DNA of 8,436 nucleotides, taken from positions 1 to 8,436 of the forward strand of contig JAQUZU010000075.1 in NCBI GenBank assembly GCA_028691175.1. The letters are read 5' to 3'. A program made the position numbers and the translations under genes. The stretch's first letter is position 1. Every line of letters begins with the position of its first letter. This DNA is from Candidatus Kapaibacterium sp. GTDB lineage: Bacteria > Bacteroidota > Ignavibacteria > Kapaibacteriales > UBA2268. This document shows positions 1 through 4,357 of the stretch, piece by piece. The notes below the pieces were generated by a model. It was given only the letters and a program-made list of their open reading frames with translations. It did no database searches and was not told where the DNA came from.

Positions 1-502
1 ATTTTGCACCGTCTTCGCGTGAAATGCGGACACAGCCGTGCGACGACGGACGACGACCGAGATTCCAATAATATCCGCTACCGGATAAACCGTGAAAACC
101 TATATTGCCGTTAAAGCCTACCCAACTGAGCAGTTCTGCGTTGTTGAATTGCTTAGAAATTGCCTTGCGATTTTTTGACTGTACCGTGTAAAGCCCGGCC
201 GGAGTGGAAAGTCCCTTCGGAATTGCACTGTTGCCGGATGAAATCGGATAAGTAAAAGTACTGTCGCCACGCATAATTACAGCTGCTTTTTGCTCTTTTA
301 GCGAAATCATTATATATTCATCGCCAAGCAGATAAAAAGTATCTTTTATTGGCGAATAGTAATAATAAACTTCGCCAACTTTGTTGGTTTTCTTCTTGCC
401 ATTTGGCGATGTTTCCGAATATCCGGCTACAAAAGCGGCGAATATCGCCACTACAGCCAGCGGGAAAAATATTGCGTATCTATAGTTCAAATATTTATCC
501 AA
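1..502 (-). CDS. L,D-transpeptidase (YkuD domain), C-terminus cut by window edge
   Basis: YkuD-family L,D-transpeptidases form 3-3 cross-links in peptidoglycan or attach proteins to it, in the periplasm. Reading leftward, 167 codons are visible and no stop is reached. With a TTG start at 502-500 the protein has a short N-terminus, one membrane segment or uncleaved signal anchor (about residues 10-28), a Lys/Asn-rich linker, then the catalytic domain from about residue 60. The domain carries the signature HGLSGSG...SSHGCVRIS, with His137, His155 and the nucleophile Cys157. The upstream substrate-strand motif LSTPAGLYTV is at 98-107. The start is uncertain: an in-frame stop lies at 541-539 and no in-frame ATG precedes the membrane segment. 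The first in-frame ATG (310-308) would remove the anchor and clip the first domain strand. The gene follows kdsB after 41 bases and may be cotranscribed; a TATTTTTG box at 524-531 could also serve it. Family assignment is firm; start and full length are not. Confidence 0.88.
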   Translation of the reverse strand, partial: MDKYLNYRYAIFFPLAVVAIFAAFVAGYSETSPNGKKKTNKVGEVYYYYSPIKDTFYLLGDEYIMISLKEQKAAVIMRGDSTFTYPISSGNSAIPKGLSTPAGLYTVQSKNRKAISKQFNNAELLSWVGFNGNIGFHGLSGSGYYWNLGRRPSSHGCVRISREDGAK

Positions 503-543
503 AAATATAAAACATTTAATTTGCAAAAATACGGAAAATTATC

Positions 544-1311
544 CTATTTATTCGCACCTGCCGAAAAATAATCTACGACTTTCCGGTGATCCTCCAACGT
601 ATCGACACCGATTAAATTGATATTTGTTTCAAAACATTCAATCGGAATATCGTGTTCCAAAAGTCGCAATTGCTCCAGGCTTTCGGATTTTTCTAATAGC
701 GTAGGCGGAAACGACACAAATTTTGCCAGTGCTTCCGGCGTATATGCGTAAATTCCTATATGTTTATAGAAAATGCAATTATCGAGCCAATTTTCGGTTT
801 TAGCTCCGCGTACAAACGGAATTGTACTGCGTGAAAAATACATTGCACGCCCGCGTTGTGATTTTACGACTTTTACGCACGATGTATCGAAAAGTTCATT
901 TTGATCAGTTATCGGCTTTATAAATGTCCCGACCGGCACCTTCGATGAAAGCATTCCGCCAATCAGTGTATCGAGTAATTCGCCTGTGATTAATGGTTCG
1001 TCGCCCTGCAAATTGATGATTAAATCTGCCGTATAATTTGAGTGCTCGTAAGCAAAATTTACGCGATCGCTTCCGCTCGGAAGTTCGCTCGGCGTCATAA
1101 TGCACTTTGCGCCGATTTTTTCGCACTCATCTGCGATGCGGGAGTCGTCTGTCGCAATAATTACAGCGTCCAAGAGCCTTGCTGTGCAGGCAGCTTCCCA
1201 TACACGGCAAAGCAATGTTTTTCCGCAAATATCTACAAGCGGCTTGCCCGGAAAGCGGGTAGAAGCATAGCGTGCCGGAATTATCGCCATGGATTTTATT
1301 GTTGTCTTCAA
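544..1311 (-). CDS. kdsB: 3-deoxy-manno-octulosonate cytidylyltransferase (CMP-Kdo synthetase)
   Basis: KdsB activates Kdo with CTP to give CMP-Kdo and pyrophosphate. This is the cytoplasmic step that supplies the inner-core sugar of lipopolysaccharide, so the cell should be Gram-negative and LPS-making. At 255 residues it has the family's usual length. Visible signatures are the nucleotide-binding loop IPARYASTRFPGKPL (11-25), ATDD (53-56), SGSDR (79-83), LQGDEPLI (101-108, with metal-binding Asp104), YFSRSTIPF (158-166), HIGIYAY (184-190), LEQLRLLE (212-219) and GVDTLEDH (235-242). Two starts are possible. The TTG at 1311 has AGGA 7 nt upstream and gives a seven-residue lead. The ATG at 1290 begins MAIIPARY but has no Shine-Dalgarno match. 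I keep the TTG because other genes here use AGGA at similar spacing. The asnS terminator lies upstream, so it probably has its own promoter; the L,D-transpeptidase follows 41 bases downstream. Confidence 0.96.
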   Translation of the reverse strand: MKTTIKSMAIIPARYASTRFPGKPLVDICGKTLLCRVWEAACTARLLDAVIIATDDSRIADECEKIGAKCIMTPSELPSGSDRVNFAYEHSNYTADLIINLQGDEPLITGELLDTLIGGMLSSKVPVGTFIKPITDQNELFDTSCVKVVKSQRGRAMYFSRSTIPFVRGAKTENWLDNCIFYKHIGIYAYTPEALAKFVSFPPTLLEKSESLEQLRLLEHDIPIECFETNINLIGVDTLEDHRKVVDYFSAGANK

Positions 1312-1318
1312 ATGTGTA

Positions 1319-1322
1319 TCCT
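1319..1322 (-). promoter_or_regulatory. Ribosome binding site supporting the TTG start of kdsB
   Basis: AGGA on the minus strand lies 7 nt before the TTG at 1311. It is 28 nt before the alternative ATG at 1290, too far to serve it. It is therefore the main argument for the longer kdsB reading. A four-base match in AT-rich DNA can occur by chance. Confidence 0.45.
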
Positions 1323-1348
1323 GATTATTTTATAATTATTTATAGACG

Positions 1349-1378
1349 ATATTAAAAAAATACTATTGCGATTGTAAA
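1349..1378 (-). promoter_or_regulatory. Candidate promoter of kdsB
   Basis: On the minus strand TTTACA (1378-1373) and TAATAT (1354-1349) are separated by 18 nt and lie about 38 nt before the TTG start. This resembles a sigma70-type promoter rather than the TAnnTTTG type seen elsewhere in the window; the nearest such match here is TATTTTTT, lacking the final G. It sits directly after the asnS terminator, where a new promoter is expected. The call rests on consensus similarity in an AT-rich stretch. Confidence 0.3.
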
Positions 1379-1380
1379 CG

Positions 1381-1408
1381 AAAACAAGGGGAAAAATCCC
1401 CTTGTTTA
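1381..1408 (-). terminator. Rho-independent terminator of asnS
   Basis: AAACAAGGGGA (1382-1392) pairs perfectly with TCCCCTTGTTT (1397-1407) around a four-base loop, an 11-bp stem with a GGGG/CCCC core. It begins about 18 nt after the asnS stop. In leftward RNA the stem runs into UUUUCGUUU, a broken U-tract. In rightward RNA the flank is AAC, so the leftward direction is the better reading. Confidence 0.8.
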
Positions 1409-1425
1409 ACTGAATTTTAGTCTGT

Positions 1426-2778
1426 TTAAGGCACGATTCTGTAAATCATTCTCGGGAAAGGAATTGTCTCGCGAATATGCGAAGCACCGGTAATCCATTT
1501 TACGACACGCTCAACACCGAGCCCAAAGCCTGAGTGTGGCACGCCGCCGAATTTACGCAGATCAAGATACCATTGGAAGGCTTCTTCAGGCAGGTTGTGC
1601 AACTTGATCTTTGCAAGCAGAACATCGTAGTTCTCTTCGCGTTGCGATCCGCCGATGATTTCGCCGGCTTTTTCAGGTCCCAACATGTCCATTGCCAGAA
1701 CTACTCGTTTGTCTTCCGGATCTTCCTTCATGTAAAAGGCTTTGACGTCTGCCGGATATCTGTGAATAATACATGGTTTGTCGAATTGTTCCATGATAGC
1801 TTCTTCTTGAATTGATCCGAAATCTTCGCCCCACGGGAACGGATAGATATCGACATCTTTGCCGTCAACTTTTTTGCGTAGCGGAATTCTATTGTCGTTA
1901 AGCCATTGCACTGCATCAGAATAACTCATGCGATAGAACGGACGGCGGATTTTCTCCAATTTTGTGATATCGCGCTCTAAAGTAAGTAACTCGGTCATAT
2001 TGGTTTTCAATACATATTGAACAATATATTCAACCAAATCTTCGGCTAAATCCATATCGTCGCCCAAGTCGAAATATGCCATTTCAGGCTCAACCATCCA
2101 AAACTCTGTCAAATGCTTGCGTGTTTTAGAGCGTTCTGCTCTGAAAGCCGGTCCGAATGTATAAACTCTGCCGAGTGCCATTGCGGTTGCTTCGGCATAT
2201 AACTGCCCGGATTGTGAGAGGTATGCACTGCCTAAATCGAAATATTTAGTCTCGAACAAAGTAGAGGTGCCTTCGCAGGCATTTGGAGTAAACATCGGAG
2301 AATCCATTAATTTAAAGCCGTTTCCATCGAAAAAGTCGCGGATTGCTTTGATGACTGATGCGCGAATGCGCATAATTGCATGCTGACGAGACGAACGCAA
2401 CCACAAATGACGGTGCTCGATTAAAAATGCATCGCCGTGGTCTTTCGGAGTGATAGGATAGTCCGTAGCTAATTGCATAATCTTTAAGCCGGTTACATCG
2501 ATTTCATACCCACCCTGTGCACGCTCTTCTTTGCGAACATTTCCCGTAATCATTACAGAAGATTCCTGGGTTAAGGCTTTCGCGTCGTTGAAGAGTTCTT
2601 CTGTGACATTCGGTTTGAAAACTACGCACTGACATACGCCGGTACCGTCGCGCAACATGATAAATTGCAGTTTGCCCTTGCCGGTTTTATTCATTACCCA
2701 GCCACGCAGAGTAACTTCTTTACATTCGGCTTGCGATAAATTCTCGATATACTGATAGGATTTGTATCTCGATTCCAT
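1426..2778 (-). CDS. asnS: Asparaginyl-tRNA synthetase
   Basis: This class IIb synthetase charges tRNA-Asn with asparagine using ATP in the cytoplasm. The protein is 450 residues, normal for the family. The N-terminal OB-fold anticodon-binding domain (about 20-105) includes VTLRGWV and FIMLRDGTGVCQCVVF. The catalytic domain follows. The motif TPNACEGTSTLF (164-175) and the absence of the large GAD insertion of bacterial AspRS favour AsnRS over AspRS. Motif 2 is FRAERSKTRKHLTEFWMVEPE (212-232), with the ATP-binding FRAE. GEIIGGSQRE (372-381) and motif 3, HSGFGLGVERVV (415-426), complete the active site, and the protein ends in the typical PFPRMIYRIVP tail. The ATG at 2778 has AAAGGA five bases upstream. 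Its own promoter lies upstream and a strong hairpin follows, so it appears monocistronic. Its presence means Asn-tRNA can be made directly, not only through the GatCAB amidation route. Confidence 0.97.
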   Translation of the reverse strand: MESRYKSYQYIENLSQAECKEVTLRGWVMNKTGKGKLQFIMLRDGTGVCQCVVFKPNVTEELFNDAKALTQESSVMITGNVRKEERAQGGYEIDVTGLKIMQLATDYPITPKDHGDAFLIEHRHLWLRSSRQHAIMRIRASVIKAIRDFFDGNGFKLMDSPMFTPNACEGTSTLFETKYFDLGSAYLSQSGQLYAEATAMALGRVYTFGPAFRAERSKTRKHLTEFWMVEPEMAYFDLGDDMDLAEDLVEYIVQYVLKTNMTELLTLERDITKLEKIRRPFYRMSYSDAVQWLNDNRIPLRKKVDGKDVDIYPFPWGEDFGSIQEEAIMEQFDKPCIIHRYPADVKAFYMKEDPEDKRVVLAMDMLGPEKAGEIIGGSQREENYDVLLAKIKLHNLPEEAFQWYLDLRKFGGVPHSGFGLGVERVVKWITGASHIRETIPFPRMIYRIVP

Positions 2779-2831
2779 ATTTGTCCTTTATATTTGCTGA
2801 TTGTTAGTCGTTTACATTATATAATCAACTA

Positions 2832-2864
2832 CAAAAATAAGAATTTTTTATGTTAATTGACTAA
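2832..2864 (-). promoter_or_regulatory. Candidate asnS promoter, TAnnTTTG type
   Basis: The minus strand reads TATTTTTG at 2839-2832, followed by TA, matching the Bacteroidota -7 consensus TAnnTTTG. A weak -33 element, TTAG (2864-2861), lies 21 nt upstream. The start of transcription would be near 2825, giving a leader of about 45 nt. A rival sigma70-like reading is TTCTTA (2843-2838), 16 nt, TATAAT (2821-2816). Confidence 0.45.
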
Positions 2865-3023
2865 TTTTTTACGAAAAAAATACATGTTTTATACTGAATT
2901 TAATACAAAGCAACATAATTGAATTATTTCCGCCGAAATACTTTTCGAAAGAAACTTTTCTTTACGCTCAAAAAAATATTTTGACTGCATGATTTTCAAA
3001 AAACCAACAAATATGAAAAATAA
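2865..3023. other. AT-rich stretch with no gene seen, part of the asnS/tRNA-Ser divergent region
   Basis: The full gene-free interval between asnS and tRNA-Ser is 297 bases (2779-3075). Its ends hold the two promoters. The middle is very AT-rich with no convincing reading frame. Only two short hairpins were noticed, CGAAA/TTTCG and AAAGAA/TTCTTT around 2934-2964, each with a stem of 5-6 bp. I assign no function. Confidence 0.5.
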
Positions 3024-3055
3024 TTTGTATGAGTTCGAAAAATTACGTAATTTTG
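3024..3055 (+). promoter_or_regulatory. tRNA-Ser promoter, TTTG-n20-TAATTTTG
   Basis: TTTG at 3024-3027 and TAATTTTG at 3048-3055 are separated by exactly 20 nt, fitting the Bacteroidota/FCB -33/-7 arrangement TTTG ... TAnnTTTG. Transcription would begin near 3062, about 14 nt before the mature 5' end of the tRNA. The same octamer and spacer length recur at rplS, which supports both calls. Confidence 0.6.
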
Positions 3056-3060
3056 AGTTC
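3031..3060. repeat. 16-bp palindrome flanked by GAGTTC direct repeats, on the tRNA-Ser promoter
   Basis: AAAATTACGTAATTTT (3039-3054) is a perfect palindrome that covers nearly all of the -7 box. The hexamer GAGTTC occurs on both sides, at 3031-3036 and 3055-3060. The layout could be a repressor or activator site, but the AT bias and the fixed TAATTTTG box raise the odds of coincidence. Confidence 0.4.
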
Positions 3061-3075
3061 TGTTTGATGCACTAA

Positions 3076-3162
3076 GGAGGGTTGCCGGAGTGGTTGAACG
3101 GGACGGTCTCGAAAACCGTTATAGGGGTAACCCTATCGAGAGTTCGAATCTCTCATCCTCCG
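3076..3162 (+). tRNA. tRNA-Ser (anticodon CGA)
   Basis: The sequence folds as a class II tRNA of 87 nt. The acceptor stem is GGAGGGT (3076-3082) with ATCCTCC (3155-3161), including one G-U pair. The D stem is CCG/CGG (3085-3087 with 3099-3101). The anticodon stem ACGGT/ACCGT encloses the loop CTCGAAA, giving anticodon CGA (3110-3112), which reads UCG serine codons. The long variable arm ATAGGG-GTAA-CCCTAT (3121-3136) is typical of serine tRNAs. The T arm is GAGAG-TTCGAAT-CTCTC (3138-3154). The discriminator base is G at 3162, as usual for tRNA-Ser. CCA is not encoded (CTA follows), so a CCA-adding enzyme is required. It has its own promoter and terminator and appears to be a single-gene unit. 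Confidence 0.97.
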
Positions 3163-3164
3163 CT

Positions 3165-3191
3165 AAAAGTCCGCATGTTGCGGACTTTTTT
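3165..3191 (+). terminator. Rho-independent terminator of tRNA-Ser
   Basis: AGTCCGCA (3168-3175) pairs perfectly with TGCGGACT (3179-3186) around a TGT loop. The stem can extend by the preceding A-run pairing with the T-run, and six T's follow at 3186-3191. It starts two bases beyond the tRNA, ideal for a monocistronic tRNA gene. Confidence 0.9.
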
Positions 3192-3208
3192 GCTGTACGC
3201 CCGGCACA

Positions 3209-3233
3209 GGCTGATAGTGGAAATCGATCAGCC
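3209..3233. repeat. Inverted repeat between two convergent terminators
   Basis: GGCTGAT (3209-3215) and ATCAGCC (3227-3233) form a perfect 7-bp stem with an 11-nt loop. It lies between the tRNA-Ser terminator and the rplS terminator. No strong U-tract follows on either strand (AAAATAC rightward, TGTGCC leftward). It may be a backup element or a 3'-end structure on the rplS transcript; its role is unknown. Confidence 0.45.
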
Positions 3234-3242
3234 AAAATACGC

Positions 3243-3271
3243 AAAAGCCCCGAATTTACTTCGAGGCTTTT
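3243..3271 (-). terminator. Rho-independent terminator of rplS
   Basis: In leftward RNA, AAAAGCCUCGAA (from 3271) pairs over its full 12 bp with UUCGGGGCUUUU (to 3243), with one U-G wobble and a five-base loop. On the opposite strand the wobble becomes an A/C mismatch, so the hairpin is better in the rplS direction. It begins 35 nt after the rplS stop and the U-run forms the end of the stem. Confidence 0.8.
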
Positions 3272-3306
3272 TAGAACGTTGTTGAAAAACAAGCGGAATA
3301 AGGCAA

Positions 3307-3690
3307 CTATTTGGTGATTTTCTGGCGGATTTTACGTTCGCTCATGCCACGCAGATAGTATAATTTTGCACGACGTACGCTACCTTCTCTTAATACTTCA
3401 ATGCTTTGAAGCATTGGAGAGTAGAGCGGGAAGATTCTTTCAACTCCGACACCGTTAGAGATTTTACGAACCGTAAAAGTCTGATTAATGCCACAGCCAC
3501 GTCTTGAAATAACGATACCTTTGTAGTTCTGGATACGTTCTTTTTCTCCCTCGACTACTCTAACTGCCACGTTTACAGTATCGCCTGATTTAAATGACGG
3601 TATCTCTACAAAATTTTCGCCGTCTTTTTGCTTGCGAGCTTCAATTGCTCTTTCTTTTGCCAATGAGTCGATTAAGGTCATTGTATTCAT
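3307..3690 (-). CDS. rplS: 50S ribosomal protein L19
   Basis: L19 is a structural protein of the large ribosomal subunit near the 30S interface. The 127-residue product carries the family core: FKSGDTVNVAVRVVEGEKERIQ (33-54), YKGIVISRRGCGINQTFTVRKIS (56-78), GVGVERIFPLYSP (80-92) and the basic C-terminal RRAKLYYLRGMSERKIRQK (107-125). It is slightly longer than the common 115-120 residues because of a short N-terminal lead. The ATG at 3690 is preferred over the ATG three codons later because GAGGAA lies five bases upstream of it. In many bacteria rplS sits in an operon with rpsP, rimM and trmD. Here those genes are not adjacent: rplS has its own promoter, diverges from yqeY and ends in its own terminator. 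Confidence 0.98.
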   Translation of the reverse strand: MNTMTLIDSLAKERAIEARKQKDGENFVEIPSFKSGDTVNVAVRVVEGEKERIQNYKGIVISRRGCGINQTFTVRKISNGVGVERIFPLYSPMLQSIEVLREGSVRRAKLYYLRGMSERKIRQKITK

Positions 3691-3708
3691 TGTTTTTCCT
3701 CTGTTTTG

Positions 3709-3724
3709 ATTCTTATATAAGAAT
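3709..3724. repeat. 16-bp perfect palindrome at the rplS transcription start
   Basis: ATTCTTATATAAGAAT is its own reverse complement. It lies 2 nt downstream of the rplS -7 box and covers the expected transcription start and early leader, ending 18 nt before the start codon. It could be an operator or a weak leader hairpin; all but two of its base pairs are A-T, so chance is possible. Confidence 0.4.
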
Positions 3725-3726
3725 TA

Positions 3727-3757
3727 CAAAATTACGAAATTATTTCAAAATATGCAA
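3727..3757 (-). promoter_or_regulatory. rplS promoter, TTG-n20-TAATTTTG
   Basis: Minus-strand TTG (3757-3755) and TAATTTTG (3734-3727) are separated by exactly 20 nt, the same arrangement as at tRNA-Ser. The box is followed by TA and preceded by TTCG, an extended context shared with the yqeY box on the other strand. The expected start near 3720 gives a leader of about 30 nt containing GAGGAA before the rplS ATG. Confidence 0.6.
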
Positions 3758-3847
3758 GTATAATTTTGAGAATATATTACCGGTTTGTTATTCTTTTGAA
3801 ATGTGCACGTCGTTAGATTAAAAAAATATATAAATTATGATAAAAAA

Positions 3848-3859
3848 TTCGTAAATTTG
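3848..3859 (+). promoter_or_regulatory. Candidate yqeY-mutS2 operon promoter, -7 box TAAATTTG
   Basis: TAAATTTG at 3852-3859 matches TAnnTTTG, is preceded by TTCG and followed by TA, matching the rplS box in extended context. No TTG or TTTG is present about 20 nt upstream, where the sequence is a run of A and T. Transcription would start near 3866, about 30 nt before the yqeY ATG. Confidence 0.45.
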
Positions 3860-3895
3860 TATTTCTATTCAATATAGTCATAAAAGGAATTAGTC

Positions 3896-4345
3896 ATGGA
3901 ATTTGAGCAAAAAATAAATGAAGAAATGAAAGCCGCAATGAAAAGTGGCGATAAACTGAGATTAGAAACTATTCGCTCGCTCAGAGCCGGGATTTTGTCG
4001 TTTAAAACAAGTGGTGCGGATCACGAAATGAATGAAGACGACGTGCAGAAAATCCTTCTTTCTGAAGCTAAAAAACGCAAGGATGCCATAGAAATGTACA
4101 AGCAGGGCGGGCGTACCGACTTGTCCGATAAAGAGTCTGCCGAACTGAAAATAATCGAAGAATTCCTGCCGAAGCAAATGAGCGACGACGAAATCCGCGA
4201 GTTCGTAAACAAATTAGTTGCCGAAATCGGTGCGGAAGGACCGCAGCAAATGGGCAAAGTTATGGGGCCGGCGATGAAACAACTTCGCGGAAAAGCCGAC
4301 GGAAATGCCGTTCAGGCGATTGTAAAAGAAATTTTGTCTAAATAA
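3896..4345 (+). CDS. yqeY: GatB/YqeY domain-containing protein
   Basis: This is a 149-residue, mostly helical and highly charged cytoplasmic protein of the YqeY family, which resembles the C-terminal tRNA-binding tail domain of GatB. It lacks the GatB catalytic domain, so it is not an amidotransferase by itself; its cellular role is not settled. Family features are the N-terminal helix MEFEQKINEEMKAAMKSGDK, then RLETIRSLRAGI (22-33), SEAKKRKDAIEMYKQGGRTDL (56-76), ELKIIEEFLPKQMS (83-96) and the C-terminal MGKVMGPAMKQLRGKADG (119-136). Its length matches the usual ~148. The ATG at 3896 has AAAGGA seven bases upstream. It leads the rightward gene run, 12 nt before mutS2. Since asnS lies nearby, an accessory role in translation is conceivable, but neighbourhood is the only hint. 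Confidence 0.94.
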   Translation: MEFEQKINEEMKAAMKSGDKLRLETIRSLRAGILSFKTSGADHEMNEDDVQKILLSEAKKRKDAIEMYKQGGRTDLSDKESAELKIIEEFLPKQMSDDEIREFVNKLVAEIGAEGPQQMGKVMGPAMKQLRGKADGNAVQAIVKEILSK

Positions 4346-4357
4346 CTAACCGAAATA

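Noticed and set aside
1426..2778. Reading asnS as an aspartyl-tRNA synthetase
   Set aside because: The length of 450, the TPNACEGTSTLF motif, lack of a GAD insertion and the PFPR C-terminal ending fit AsnRS, not bacterial AspRS.
3082..3317. Overlapping open frames across the tRNA-Ser gene and downstream hairpins
   Set aside because: They lie on a well-folded tRNA and two terminators, overlap each other, and show no protein family features.
3594..3821. Rightward open frame opposite the start of rplS and its promoter
   Set aside because: Antisense to a certain gene, composition follows the AT-rich spacer, and no recognisable motif is present.
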